From the NCBI RefSeq assembly GCF_002056795.1, contig NZ_CP020104.1:248001-312000 (forward strand): 64,000 bases of DNA. Reading direction: 5' to 3'. Below the pieces are notes generated by a model that made no database searches, had not been told where the DNA came from, and saw only the letters and a list, made by a program, of their open reading frames with translations. This document shows, one piece after another, positions 26,550 through 35,600 of the stretch (the first letter of the stretch is position 1; every line of letters begins with the position of its first letter). Made by a program: the position numbers and the translations under genes. This DNA is from Spirosoma aerolatum. Its GTDB lineage: Bacteria > Bacteroidota > Bacteroidia > Cytophagales > Spirosomataceae.

Positions 26550-28097
26550 CTATTCCATACAAAGCTGCATCCGATAATCGAATGGATCGAAAACGGAGAG
26601 CATTTTCCGTAAAAACGATTTGTCGTTCAGGTAGAATGTCAGGAAGTTTTCACTCCTTTCCTGTAGCCCATCATTAGGAAATAATTCTGCTTTGACAGCC
26701 AATAGCTGCCGAACGCCCGTTTCCTGATTTCGTTCTTCGGCCCGTCGCATTTTCTTTTCCAGCCGGGCAATGGCGTTGGCGAACCGCTTGGTTTCGGCCA
26801 GAACGGCTTTTTCAAGCGTAGGATCAACCATCTGTGCTTTGTGCAGAATAGCATCCAGCGCTTTATTGACGACTTTGTTTTCGTTGTCGAACTTAAGGGT
26901 ATGCCGGGCGTGGTGTTCGATATACTCGTGCTTGAGTTTCAGCGTGTCCTGAAATAATTCTTCAGGAGTCAGGCCCAGTTTACAAATGCGTTTGTTTGCC
27001 ACGGATGGAACATACAGCGCAAAATTCCGGGGCATCAGAATCGGGAAAGTCGTCTGGAAGTGATCGAAAACTCCTTTAAGCTGCAACCAGTAAGGTACTT
27101 CGGACGGGCCGCCGATATAAGCCAGGTTAGGTAGAATGGTTTCCTGATACAGTGGTCGCAACACCACATTTGGACTGAACTGCTCCGGGTGCTCGTCCAA
27201 TAGGCTAAGAAGTTCGGTTTCCGAAAAACTTAGTTTGGTATGGACAACCCGATAGCTGCCATCTTCTTTGCGCTCGATGCGTTCGCGAAGTTGATCGTCC
27301 AGATAGAACAGATTAATGTCGCGGGGGGCAATAACCGTTTTATAGCCTAATTCTTCCAGTTGCTCAGTGCGTTGCTGTACCAGTTCGCCGGAGTGCTGAT
27401 GCAGCAGTTCGTCCCGCATGATAGGAGCAAAAATGCGTTTGAGTGCAGCGTCGTCGGCATCCAAGCAAATTAACCCTTCGGCCCCAAACAGTTCGTTGAC
27501 ATAATAGCGAGCAGCATTGGCAAGCGTATCGTGCTTCAGATAGGCTTCTTCAAACAGCGCTAGTTTTTCGGGGATTTGTTTGAAAAGGGTCGCTAATTCC
27601 TGGGGATTCATCCGCCCAACGGCACCACGCTGTTCGGTTTGCCAGGTATAACTTCGCCCAAACATCGAAAAATGGTTGATTTCGGCAAAGTCGTGGTCTT
27701 CGGTAGCCATCCAGTACACCGGCACGAAGTTGTAATCAGGATAGGTCTCCTTAAGCTTTCGGGCCAGATTAATGGTCGTGATTAGCTTATAGATAATGTA
27801 CAGTGGACCCGTAAAAATGTTTAGCTGGTGGCCAGTCGTTACTGTGTAGGTATTCGGCTGAAGCAGTACCGAAAAGTCAGGCTTGTGAGCAAGTGAGCTG
27901 TACTGCCGTTCCAGTGCATCGACCAGAACCCGTCGTTTTTCTTCATCGAACGATTTCTCGTTAAGCTGATCGCTAAAGGCATCCAGTTCCGGAAAGCGAT
28001 TATAAAAAGGGGCTAGAGTAGCAGTTTTAGTAATGTAATCGAGAAATAGTGACGAAAACTGGCCGGTAGAGCTAAGCGGCAGGTACTGACAGTCCAT
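26550..28097 (-). CDS. bshC: Bacillithiol biosynthesis cysteine-adding enzyme BshC
   Basis: 515 residues, the normal size for BshC (about 520-540). It adds cysteine to GlcN-malate, the last step of bacillithiol synthesis. Seen: YTVTTGHQLNIFTGPLYIIYK near 85-105 and PVYWMATEDHDFAEINHF, the family's nucleotide-binding region, plus a C-terminal coiled-coil stretch (about 410-480, rich in Lys/Glu/Ala). No bshA or bshB is in the window. Probably first gene of a two-gene unit with the folate cyclo-ligase. Confidence 0.94.
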   Translation of the reverse strand: MDCQYLPLSSTGQFSSLFLDYITKTATLAPFYNRFPELDAFSDQLNEKSFDEEKRRVLVDALERQYSSLAHKPDFSVLLQPNTYTVTTGHQLNIFTGPLYIIYKLITTINLARKLKETYPDYNFVPVYWMATEDHDFAEINHFSMFGRSYTWQTEQRGAVGRMNPQELATLFKQIPEKLALFEEAYLKHDTLANAARYYVNELFGAEGLICLDADDAALKRIFAPIMRDELLHQHSGELVQQRTEQLEELGYKTVIAPRDINLFYLDDQLRERIERKEDGSYRVVHTKLSFSETELLSLLDEHPEQFSPNVVLRPLYQETILPNLAYIGGPSEVPYWLQLKGVFDHFQTTFPILMPRNFALYVPSVANKRICKLGLTPEELFQDTLKLKHEYIEHHARHTLKFDNENKVVNKALDAILHKAQMVDPTLEKAVLAETKRFANAIARLEKKMRRAEERNQETGVRQLLAVKAELFPNDGLQERSENFLTFYLNDKSFLRKMLSVFDPFDYRMQLCME

Positions 28098-28167
28098 TCG
28101 GAGCAGGGTTGGGATTTTATCGGCTCAACAACAGAAGGCCCCGCAAGGTTCGACTGAATGCTTGTGG

Positions 28168-28239
28168 CATTCCGACAAAAGAGGAATCGCAGATTTGATT
28201 ACTGCGAAAGTTCGAGATTCCTCCTTTGTCGGAATGACA
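28168..28239. repeat. Dispersed palindromic element, copy 2
   Basis: Arms TGGCATTCCGACAAAAGAGG... and its imperfect complement (22 of 24 paired) flank a centre that also resembles the element at 4305-4387. It lies in the gap between rimO and bshC, on no coding sequence. Confidence 0.7.
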
Positions 28240-28263
28240 AAAACGGAGCCATTTTGTAGTATC

Positions 28264-29571
28264 TTATATTACCGTACCGTATAAATCAAAATCTTCGGCC
28301 CGGTCGATACGGACGCTGGCAAAGTCGCCGATACGGACATATTGGCTCGCCGGAACTAATACTTCGTTATCCACCTCTGGGGAGTCGGCTTCGGTACGGC
28401 CAATGAAATAGCCACCCTCTTTCCGGTCGAATAATACTTTATATGTTTTTCCTACTTTTTGCTGGTTCAACTCCTGCGAAATGCCCTGCTGAAGTTCCAT
28501 CAGCTCGTCGGCACGCTCTTGCTTTATCTCGGCCGGAACATCGTCGGGCATAGAGTAGGAATGCGTATTTTCTTCATGTGAATAGGTAAACACGCCCATT
28601 CGGTCGAAGCGCATCCGTTCTACGAAATCATAGGTCTCGGCAAACATAGCCTCCGTTTCGCCCGGATGCCCCACAATCAGCGTAGTCCGAAGGGTAATGT
28701 CGGGAACTTTGGCCCGGATGGTTTCAATCAGAGCTTCGGTTTTTTCACGGGTAATACCCCGACGCATCAATTTCAGCAACTCGGTTGAGCCGGTTTGCAA
28801 TGGCATATCGAGGTAATTGCAGACGTTCGGCCGGTCACGCATCACATCAAGCACTTCGAGTGGAAAACCCGATGGATAGGCATATTGCAGTCGTAACCAG
28901 TCTATGCCTTCTACATCTGCCAGTCGGTTGATCAGGTCAGCCAGATTGCGCTTTTTGTATAGGTCCAGCCCATAATAGGTTAAGTCCTGAGCAATCAGAA
29001 CCAGTTCTTTTGTGCCCCGTCGAGCCAATGAACGGGCTTCGGTCACCAGTTCATCTATCGAGCGGGATACGTGTCCGCCACGCATGAGCGGGATAGCGCA
29101 GAACGAGCAGGGGCGGTCGCAGCCTTCGGCAATTTTCAGATAGGCAAAATGAGCTGGTGTGGTCAGCAGTCGTTCACCAACGAGTTCATGTTTATAATCG
29201 GCGCGGAGGGTTTTCAGCAACCGGGGCATCTCGTTGGTACCAAACCAGGCATCGACATCGGGAATTTCGACTTCAAGCTCGTCTTTATATCGATGCGACA
29301 GGCAGCCCGTTACATACACTTTATCGACCATGCCTGCATCTTTCGCATCGACGTAGCGAAGAATAGTATTAACAGATTCTTCTTTTGCATTATCGATAAA
29401 CCCACAGGTGTTGATGACGACGATGTTGGCGTCGTCTTTTTTCGATTCGTGGGTTACGTCCATGCCGTTGCCCTTCAGTTGCGTAAACAGCACTTCCGAA
29501 TCCACAAGATTCTTCGAGCAACCCAGCGTGACGATATTGATTTTATTGGTACGTGATCCTTTGGTTTTCAT
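28264..29571 (-). CDS. rimO: Ribosomal protein S12 methylthiotransferase RimO
   Basis: 435 residues, normal for RimO. This radical-SAM enzyme adds a methylthio group to an Asp of ribosomal protein S12. Seen: N-terminal MTTase domain (VTLGCSKNLVDSEVL, NTCGFIDNAKEES, VTGCLSHRY) whose three Cys hold one 4Fe-4S cluster; the radical-SAM motif CDRPCSFCAIP near 153-163; and a C-terminal TRAM domain. The start at MKTKGSRTNKINIV is preferred over an upstream Met that adds 21 hydrophobic, non-conserved residues. Confidence 0.95.
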   Translation of the reverse strand: MKTKGSRTNKINIVTLGCSKNLVDSEVLFTQLKGNGMDVTHESKKDDANIVVINTCGFIDNAKEESVNTILRYVDAKDAGMVDKVYVTGCLSHRYKDELEVEIPDVDAWFGTNEMPRLLKTLRADYKHELVGERLLTTPAHFAYLKIAEGCDRPCSFCAIPLMRGGHVSRSIDELVTEARSLARRGTKELVLIAQDLTYYGLDLYKKRNLADLINRLADVEGIDWLRLQYAYPSGFPLEVLDVMRDRPNVCNYLDMPLQTGSTELLKLMRRGITREKTEALIETIRAKVPDITLRTTLIVGHPGETEAMFAETYDFVERMRFDRMGVFTYSHEENTHSYSMPDDVPAEIKQERADELMELQQGISQELNQQKVGKTYKVLFDRKEGGYFIGRTEADSPEVDNEVLVPASQYVRIGDFASVRIDRAEDFDLYGTVI

Positions 29572-29728
29572 TTGTAACGCGGAAATCAATAAAGATTTTG
29601 CAACAATAGAGTAGTTTGAAATACATCTAATCAACCCTAGTGAAAAATTTAGTAGATATTTAACTCGTTTCTTTATCGTTGCTAAATTCTTTTTAAGAAT
29701 CCTTTTGGTTGGTAAATTGACAATTCTA

Positions 29729-30892
29729 TTAAAAACCAGAAAAATAATGACTTATTTTTCTGTATGGGAATCCGCCATATCCAGCTTCTGCCAACTGAAC
29801 AATAATCGTATTTGTTTTAGGGTTTATATAAAGCCGTTGCCCTCTTAGACCATCGGCATAATAATCGCCTTCTTTAGCGCTATCTTGTGGGATCCACCAG
29901 TAGTTTTGATGAGTAGCTTTTTGCCAACCTTTAGCTGTATTGTTTTTATTTGACGGTGAAACAAGTAGGCTTTCATTTATCCACTTCTCAGGCACTATTG
30001 AAACGGTATCTCTTTTTCCTTTCATTAGATAGAGCCTTCCGACTTTTGCCAAATCAATTGCTGTACATTGAAAACTACTAGGTGAATTTTCTAAGCCTCC
30101 AATCTTGTCAACACCCCAACTACATGGGTATTGCGCGCCAATTTTTTCCCAGATTTCTTCTCCAAAATAGTCGGAGACATATTTTTTTGAAGCCCTTTCA
30201 ATTACCCAAGTTAGAAGCAGCACATCAACATTGCTGTAATGCCATTTCGTGCCATTAACAGTATCTGGTATAACGTTTGCTAAATCCCGTTTCAAATCAT
30301 CAGAATAATAAAATTTTGCTTCATCACTGAATAAGTCAGATAATATCCCGTCTCCAGTTCGTTTGAACCGAAAGCCAGATTTCATTTCTAATAAGTTTTT
30401 AATGGATATGTTTTTAAAATTTTCTTTTTCTTTTAGCTCTGGTATGAAATCCGTAATTTTTTGATTTATAGTTTTTATATACCCATCTTCCAGTGCTTTC
30501 CCTAATAAAATTGATATTATTGTTTTACCTACCGAAAAGGTATTACTAATAGTAGATTCTTGAAACCCTCCCTTATATTTTTGATAAACTATTGAGTCAT
30601 CCCGAATCACGATAAAGGCTAGTAGTTTTCCTTTGTCAAAATACTCTGAAAAAGGTATAGAACCTTGATCTTTATAATCAACTTTTAGTGTATCAAGATT
30701 CTTTAGGTTTTTCGGACTTTGGGGAAAATGAATAGGTTGCTTACTTGCTGCTGTTTTTCTAATGGGAAAGTCTTTGAAAGTTTGTGTAGTAGGTTTTTTA
30801 TATATTAATATTTTGAATAGTTGATTGTTGCAAAGATAGGCAGTTAGTATTGTTAATATCAGTGCTATTGAAATAAGTTTAATGTATTTCAT
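29729..30892 (-). CDS. AT-rich serine hydrolase (beta-lactamase class C family)
   Basis: 387 residues with an N-terminal membrane anchor (about 4-21). Seen: the SxxK catalytic motif FSVGK with Ser120 and Lys123, and a YxN-type motif (WHYSNVD) near 220, which define the serine beta-lactamase/PBP-like fold. Members act as D-amino-acid peptidases, esterases or beta-lactamases; sequence alone does not choose. Base composition is strikingly AT-rich compared with both neighbours (some 60-base stretches are about 22% GC), a sign of recent acquisition. The AT-rich character extends through its flanks. Confidence 0.85.
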   Translation of the reverse strand: MKYIKLISIALILTILTAYLCNNQLFKILIYKKPTTQTFKDFPIRKTAASKQPIHFPQSPKNLKNLDTLKVDYKDQGSIPFSEYFDKGKLLAFIVIRDDSIVYQKYKGGFQESTISNTFSVGKTIISILLGKALEDGYIKTINQKITDFIPELKEKENFKNISIKNLLEMKSGFRFKRTGDGILSDLFSDEAKFYYSDDLKRDLANVIPDTVNGTKWHYSNVDVLLLTWVIERASKKYVSDYFGEEIWEKIGAQYPCSWGVDKIGGLENSPSSFQCTAIDLAKVGRLYLMKGKRDTVSIVPEKWINESLLVSPSNKNNTAKGWQKATHQNYWWIPQDSAKEGDYYADGLRGQRLYINPKTNTIIVQLAEAGYGGFPYRKISHYFSGF

Positions 30893-30974
30893 GGGTCTAA
30901 GTATAAAGAAAAGGGAATTGGCCTTTACTTATTTCGCTTCACTACATGTTGGCTACTATCCTGCCCATGTTACA

Positions 30975-31466
30975 TTAAAACACAGCTTGATGTGTAATAT
31001 CAACCTTCACATCCGTACGTTTCTGCTTCCGAACATTAACCGGAAAAATATTATTGTGAGCATCGGACAGATTGGCGTAGAGCCCCTTAGGCTCACGTAT
31101 CACTACCGAATAGTGACCGACAGGCAGGCTAACACAAAACTTGCCTAACTTATCTGATCGAACCGTTTTTACTGGTTTTATATTCCCCACGGAATCAATA
31201 AACCCATTATCGCCCATTTTAACCTGATTCATATTGATCAAGGGAAAAATAAGGACTTCGCGTTCAACAGGTGTTCCCGGAGAAGTAGACTTGCCTGGGC
31301 CTGGCATCTGATTGCCTTTTTTAATCAGAACGATTCCACAGATTCCCTGAAAGGCGGAATGTTTCGACCATTTTTTCTGGGCGACAGTTGGATTTGCAGC
31401 CAGTAATGTTAAACCTATAAAAAGAATCAGCGCTGAGTTTGTCAAGAAAGAATAAAGAGATGTCAT
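30975..31466 (-). CDS. Secreted protein, carboxypeptidase-regulatory-like
   Basis: 163 residues with a signal peptide (about 1-29, cleavage near TVAQ). The mature part has the pattern of a prealbumin-like domain: ICGIVLIKKGNQMPG, then KTVRSDKLGKFCVSLPVGHYSVVIREPKGLYAN. Such domains are common in secreted Bacteroidetes proteins and are not catalytic. Its start codon overlaps the stop of the upstream Phd-like gene by ATGA, so translation is coupled. Function unknown. Confidence 0.65.
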   Translation of the reverse strand: MTSLYSFLTNSALILFIGLTLLAANPTVAQKKWSKHSAFQGICGIVLIKKGNQMPGPGKSTSPGTPVEREVLIFPLINMNQVKMGDNGFIDSVGNIKPVKTVRSDKLGKFCVSLPVGHYSVVIREPKGLYANLSDAHNNIFPVNVRKQKRTDVKVDITHQAVF

Positions 31467-31669
31467 AAGCGCAGTTCTTTTTTAACAGTGTCCAGCGAAT
31501 GCCAGATAGTTGTTTCATTCTTTACATTTAGAGCATGGACATAATGTACAAAGTCTTCAAGGCTATCAAAAGAAGCCAGGCTTTGCCGAATTGTCTCATA
31601 TTCCTCATAAGGAAGAACTGCAAAAGCAGGTTTGCCACCTGATTGAATTATTAGAGCGTTCAGAGTCAT
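31463..31669 (-). CDS. Small Phd/YefM-like protein
   Basis: 68 residues. The N-terminal half (LNALIIQSGGKPAFAVLPYEEYETI) has the beta-hairpin and helix look of Phd/YefM antitoxins, which carry a KPVAVLVPLEEYE-like stretch. The C-terminal half is helical and acidic. No RelE/Doc-type toxin gene is beside it. It is locked between ftsY and a secreted-protein gene by ATGA overlaps on both sides. It may be an antitoxin relic or a regulator; the family call is by eye. Confidence 0.6.
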   Translation of the reverse strand: MTLNALIIQSGGKPAFAVLPYEEYETIRQSLASFDSLEDFVHYVHALNVKNETTIWHSLDTVKKELRL

Positions 31670-32622
31670 TTCTTGAAAAACGAATCGACAAACTCCATCT
31701 TGTTGAAGGTTTGCAGGTCCTCTATCTTTTCGCCAACGCCAATGTATTTGACCGGAATTTTGAATTGATCGGAGATGCCAATAACTACGCCACCTTTCGC
31801 GGTTCCATCCAGCTTTGTAATAGCGAGTGCCGTAACTTCAGTGGCTTTTGTAAACTCGGTAGCCTGGATAAATGCATTCTGACCGGTTGAACCGTCGAGA
31901 ACCAGCAGTACCTCATGCGGGGCATCGGGCGTAACTTTCTGCATAACCCGTTTAATTTTGGTCAGTTCGTTCATCAGGTTGACTTTGGTGTGCAACCGAC
32001 CAGCCGTGTCGATAATGACGACATCAGCGTTCATATCCGTTGCTTTTTTCACGGCATCGTAGGCTACTGCCGATGGGTCGGTGTTCATACCATGCGAAAT
32101 AACTGGCACACCTACCCGGTCGCCCCAGAGTTTGAGCTGGTCGACAGCAGCTGCCCGGAACGTGTCGCCAGCGCCTAGTACAACCTGTTTGCCTCGTTTA
32201 TGAAATTGGGCGGCCAGTTTGCCAATGGTTGTCGTTTTACCAACACCATTGACGCCCACCACCATAATAACATACGGTTTTTTGTTGGCAGGTAATTCAA
32301 AGTCATCCGAAACCTCGCCTGTGCTATTGTCAGAAAGCAGGGATGCAATTTCTTCGCGAAGTATTCGGTCGAGTTCGTCGGTACCCAGGTATTTGTCACG
32401 AGCGACCCGCTCTTCAATCCGGCGGATGATTTTCACAGTGGTTTCAACCCCTACATCCGATGAGATCAAAACACTTTCCAATTCGTCCAGTACTTCTTCG
32501 TCAACGGTTGATTTCCCGACAACAGCCCGCCCTAGTTTCGAGAAGAAGCTGTCTTTCGTTTTCTCTAAGCCTTTGTCGAGGGTTTCTTTCTTTTCTTTCG
32601 AGAATAAGCCGAATAGAGCCAT
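31666..32622 (-). CDS. ftsY: Signal recognition particle receptor FtsY
   Basis: 318 residues. GTPase that docks SRP-ribosome complexes to the membrane for co-translational insertion. Seen: short N-terminal helical N domain, G1 motif GVNGVGKTT at 123-131, [12 protein letters not shown]3 DTAGR, G4 [10 protein letters not shown], and the C-terminal [13 protein letters not shown] block. The acidic A domain of E. coli FtsY is lacking, as is usual in Bacteroidetes. Its stop overlaps the next start (ATGA), coupling it to a Phd-like protein. Confidence 0.97.
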   Translation of the reverse strand: MALFGLFSKEKKETLDKGLEKTKDSFFSKLGRAVVGKSTVDEEVLDELESVLISSDVGVETTVKIIRRIEERVARDKYLGTDELDRILREEIASLLSDNSTGEVSDDFELPANKKPYVIMVVGVNGVGKTTTIGKLAAQFHKRGKQVVLGAGDTFRAAAVDQLKLWGDRVGVPVISHGMNTDPSAVAYDAVKKATDMNADVVIIDTAGRLHTKVNLMNELTKIKRVMQKVTPDAPHEVLLVLDGSTGQNAFIQATEFTKATEVTALAITKLDGTAKGGVVIGISDQFKIPVKYIGVGEKIEDLQTFNKMEFVDSFFKK

Positions 32623-32690
32623 AAAAAATAATCGTTAGTCGATGCCGGGTCGCCGGTGCGGTCGTCACATTTAGTCGGTAATAATAGGTA

Positions 32691-32698
32691 CAAAAGTA
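32691..32698 (-). promoter_or_regulatory. Candidate ftsY -7 promoter element
   Basis: TACTTTTG on the minus strand is a full match to TAnnTTTG, about 69 bp before the ftsY start. No good TTTG lies at the usual distance upstream. Confidence 0.45.
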
Positions 32699-32750
32699 AC
32701 GTAAAGGTTAGCGACTACTAACTGACGACTCTTTTCAACAAAACTCTAAC

Positions 32751-32788
32751 AAAAAAAGTCCCACAGAGCCTGGTAGAGGCTGTGGGAC
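32751..32788 (-). terminator. Terminator of the rpmG-DUF4295 unit
   Basis: GTCCCACAG and CTGTGGGAC form a perfect 9-bp outer stem with further inner pairing; on the minus strand it is followed by seven T. This is a canonical factor-independent terminator between DUF4295 and ftsY. Confidence 0.8.
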
Positions 32789-32836
32789 GAGCATCTTTTC
32801 TGGAAACGTTCCGCCGTATCGGTTGAAGGTATCAAA

Positions 32837-32992
32837 CTAGCTTTTCAGCGCAGCCTGTACATCATCGATAGGGACCATTTCTTCTTTGAAGGTGTAAGCG
32901 CCGGTTTTTGGCGATTTGACGGCTTTGATGATTTTGGCAAATGCCTTACCGTTATCCTTCGTCTTCAGGGTTGCAACTACCTTTTTTGCCAT
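32837..32992 (-). CDS. DUF4295 family small basic protein
   Basis: 51 residues: MAKKVVATLKTKDNGKAFAKI, then VKSPKTGAYTFKEEMVP. It is recognised as the Bacteroidetes-specific DUF4295 protein that is regularly encoded right behind rpmG. It is Lys-rich and probably ribosome-associated; function is not established. It follows rpmG by about 100 bp on the same strand and ends before a strong terminator. Confidence 0.88.
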   Translation of the reverse strand: MAKKVVATLKTKDNGKAFAKIIKAVKSPKTGAYTFKEEMVPIDDVQAALKS

Positions 32993-33094
32993 GTCTTTTT
33001 ATGGTTTACGGTTTACCATTTTGGGATTACTATGGCTGACATATGATAAGAAGCATACGTCAGCTATAATAATCTGAAACTGTAAACGTCAAAC

Positions 33095-33280
33095 TTATTT
33101 AATTTCTTTATGCAGCGTTACTTTTTTCAGGAACGGATTGTATTTCTTCCGCTCAATACGAGCCGGCGTATTTTTCCGGTTTTTCGTGGTGATGTACCGG
33201 GACATGCCGGGTACACCGCTGTCTTTCTGCTCGGTGCATTCCAGAATAACCTGGATTCTATTGGCGCCTTTCTTTGCCAT
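33095..33280 (-). CDS. rpmG: 50S ribosomal protein L33
   Basis: 61 residues from [18 protein letters not shown]; the upstream Met would add 11 residues that overlap the promoter. The [26 protein letters not shown] tail is typical L33. The zinc-binding Cys pairs of the C+ form are missing (one Cys only), so it is the zinc-independent type. rpmB, which often precedes rpmG in this phylum, is not present upstream. Confidence 0.93.
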   Translation of the reverse strand: MAKKGANRIQVILECTEQKDSGVPGMSRYITTKNRKNTPARIERKKYNPFLKKVTLHKEIK

Positions 33281-33310
33281 TGCTAACGTTCGTTTTCTCG
33301 ATAAGGAGCG

Positions 33311-33342
33311 CAAAGGTACGGAATTACTTTTACTTTGCCAAT
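33311..33342 (-). promoter_or_regulatory. rpmG promoter
   Basis: On the minus strand, ATTG, a 20-bp spacer and TACCTTTG. The -7 box is a full TAnnTTTG match and the -33 box has three of four bases. It lies about 30 bp before the rpmG start. Confidence 0.6.
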
Positions 33343-33527
33343 AGGTTTTTCAGAAAAACAGATGATTTGTAATGAATTAAGTCGGAATTTTTGTTCCGGT
33401 TTGACTTTCGGTCGTTGGCTGGCGACCTTTGAGGAAATACGGGCCTCCTAAATGTAGAATCGGGCAATGGCAGATTTAGTTAGGAAGCTGTTCTTACATG
33501 CTTCGCCTTGGGTGTTTTGAGCCAGAC

Positions 33528-34748
33528 ATGATAACAACAACAATTCAATACGAGTATGCACCGGGCCATTTTCGGGCTTCTGAGCCAAATGTATATCGGT
33601 CAGATATGCTCGGCGAAGGTGAGATGGTGCTTAATATGGGACCGCAGCACCCATCAACGCATGGCGTTTTGCGGCTCGAAGTAGTAACCGATGGCGAAAT
33701 CATCAGGGATGTTGTACCGCATCTGGGTTATCTGCACCGTTGTTTTGAGAAACATGCCCAATCGTTGCCCTTTAATCAGGCTATCCCGTTCGTTGACCGA
33801 CTCGATTATCTGGCCGCTATGAACTGCGAACATGCTTTTGTAATGGGTGTTGAGCGGATGCTGGGTATTCAGAATGATATTCCGAAGCGTACAGAATACA
33901 TACGGGTGCTGGTGGCGGAACTGAATCGGATTGCCGCTCATATGGTTGGTATTGGGACTTATGCGCTGGATATTGGGGCCTATACGCCTTTTCTCTGGCT
34001 CATGCGCGATCGGGAGCATATTCTGCGGATGCTGGAGTGGGTAAGCGGGGCGCGTATGCTCTACAACTACATTTGGGTAGGCGGCTTATTTTACGATTTG
34101 CCCGTCGGATTTGAGGAGCGTTGCCGGGAATTTGTGACCTACCTGAAACCGAAACTGCTAGAACTGCAACAACTGGTTATCGAAAATGAAATTTTTATAA
34201 AGCGGACAGCTAACGTAGGTGTTTTGCCCTTGCCAGTCGCTATTAATTACGGCTGTACAGGGCCTATGCTACGTGGCTCAGGCCTTCGCTATGATCTACG
34301 TCGGGTCGATGGTTATTCGATCTACCCCGAACTAGACTTTGCTATTCCAACTGGTGAAGGCAAAATGGGAACGGTGGGCGACTGCTGGGACCGCAACTAC
34401 GTTCGCGTACAGGAGTGCTATGAATCCATCCGAATCATTGAGCAATGCCTTGATAAACTAACCTCCGATCTCCGGCGCACTCGTGATTATGACCCACAGG
34501 CAGTGGTTCCGAAGAAGATCCGCCCCAAAGCGATGGACTTTTACGTTCGAGGTGAGAGTGCCAAAGGGGAACTGGGATTTTTCTTCCGAACGGACGGTAA
34601 ATCAGACATACCCGTTCGCTGTAAGGCCAGGTCGTGTTGTTACCACAACCTCTCTGTTATCAGCGAAATCAGTCGGGGAGCCATGCTGGCCGATTTAGTC
34701 GCTATTATTGGGTCGATTGATGTGGTGATGGGCGAAGTGGATAGATAA
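33528..34748 (+). CDS. nuoD: NADH-quinone oxidoreductase subunit D (isolated)
   Basis: 406 residues from [10 protein letters not shown]. Peripheral-arm 49-kDa-type subunit of complex I, which lies at the quinone site. Seen: [32 protein letters not shown], and the C-terminus [13 protein letters not shown], so it is full length. The segment usually like RIRSPSFVNL reads [11 protein letters not shown] here. No other nuo gene is near; the neighbours are rpmG and hpt. It could be a second, diverged nuoD or part of a split complex I gene set. Confidence 0.92.
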   Translation: MITTTIQYEYAPGHFRASEPNVYRSDMLGEGEMVLNMGPQHPSTHGVLRLEVVTDGEIIRDVVPHLGYLHRCFEKHAQSLPFNQAIPFVDRLDYLAAMNCEHAFVMGVERMLGIQNDIPKRTEYIRVLVAELNRIAAHMVGIGTYALDIGAYTPFLWLMRDREHILRMLEWVSGARMLYNYIWVGGLFYDLPVGFEERCREFVTYLKPKLLELQQLVIENEIFIKRTANVGVLPLPVAINYGCTGPMLRGSGLRYDLRRVDGYSIYPELDFAIPTGEGKMGTVGDCWDRNYVRVQECYESIRIIEQCLDKLTSDLRRTRDYDPQAVVPKKIRPKAMDFYVRGESAKGELGFFFRTDGKSDIPVRCKARSCCYHNLSVISEISRGAMLADLVAIIGSIDVVMGEVDR

Positions 34749-34843
34749 GAATTTAGGAGTGAGAATGCTGGCGAAAGCCAAAGAGAGTATCCGTCCGCTA
34801 TTCTTACCGTACCGGCGGCCCGGTCCTAACTCCTCGCTCCTTA

Positions 34844-35368
34844 TTACTCTATTACTAAAATATCTGCGCTATTTCGGCCCAGGCCGTCGTAATCGAGGCC
34901 GTAGCCCAATACAAAGCGATTCTCGATTTCGAAACCTACATAGTCCAGCTTCATTGGCTTCAGTAATGCTTCTGGTTTAAAGAGGAGTGTAGCAATGGCG
35001 AGTGACGAAGGTTGCAAAGCGCGGAGTTGCTCACAAATATCATTGAGGGTCCGGCCAGTATCGACAATATCTTCAATGACAATAAGGTCTCTGTTGGCAA
35101 TAGGCTCGGTAAGGCCCAGAATTTCTTTTAGTTGCCCGGTCGATGACGTGCCTTTGTAAGACGATACTCGCAGAAACGTTATTTCGCAAGGTATTGTCAG
35201 GTTTTTCATCAGATCAGCAGCGAACAGAAAGGCACCGTTCAGAATGACCACCAGAAGGGGCTTTTTGTCGGCATAATCCTGATTGATCTGGCTGGCTAAT
35301 TCCTGAATCCGGCTCTGAATCGATTCGGCAGTGATAAACGGGACAAACGTTTTATCGTTAACGGTCAT
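34844..35368 (-). CDS. hpt: Hypoxanthine phosphoribosyltransferase
   Basis: 174 residues from MTVNDKTF; the longer frame adds 28 hydrophobic residues read through the promoter region and is rejected. It salvages hypoxanthine or guanine to IMP or GMP with PRPP. Seen: LNGAFLFAADL, SSYKGTSSTG flexible loop, and the PRPP-binding motif VIEDIVDTGRTL. C-terminal FEIENRFVLGYGLDYDGLGRN is typical. It is a single gene with its own well-formed promoter. Confidence 0.94.
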   Translation of the reverse strand: MTVNDKTFVPFITAESIQSRIQELASQINQDYADKKPLLVVILNGAFLFAADLMKNLTIPCEITFLRVSSYKGTSSTGQLKEILGLTEPIANRDLIVIEDIVDTGRTLNDICEQLRALQPSSLAIATLLFKPEALLKPMKLDYVGFEIENRFVLGYGLDYDGLGRNSADILVIE

Positions 35369-35391
35369 TGCATTGGCGTCTGTAAGGGCCG

Positions 35392-35424
35392 CAAAGATAC
35401 GGTCATACGCTGGTAGCAGACAAA
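35392..35424 (-). promoter_or_regulatory. hpt promoter
   Basis: On the minus strand: TTTG, 21-bp spacer, TATCTTTG. Both boxes match the Bacteroidetes sigma consensus exactly, and the predicted start is about 17 nt before the hpt start codon. Confidence 0.7.
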
Positions 35425-35600
35425 AAATGCAGGTAAAAATAACAGTTTGCAAACGGACTCATCCTGGATTACGTTCATATAGGGAGAATAGATGCGCAGG
35501 CTTTTTCGATGCTATGAACGTTTTTAGGATTTCTTACAACAGAATAATCCGGTAGGATCGTTAAGGACTGGTAATCAATACCAAACAATAAAGAAGGCTA

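Noticed and set aside
29729..30892. Calling the AT-rich hydrolase an antibiotic-resistance beta-lactamase
   Set aside because: The SxxK and YxN motifs are shared by many peptidases and esterases of the fold; no evidence selects beta-lactamase activity.
31463..31669. Complete toxin-antitoxin pair
   Set aside because: Only the Phd-like partner is seen; the next gene encodes an exported protein, not a RelE, Doc or ParE-type toxin.
33281..33527. Search for rpmB upstream of rpmG
   Set aside because: No L28-like frame is present; the gap holds only the rpmG promoter.
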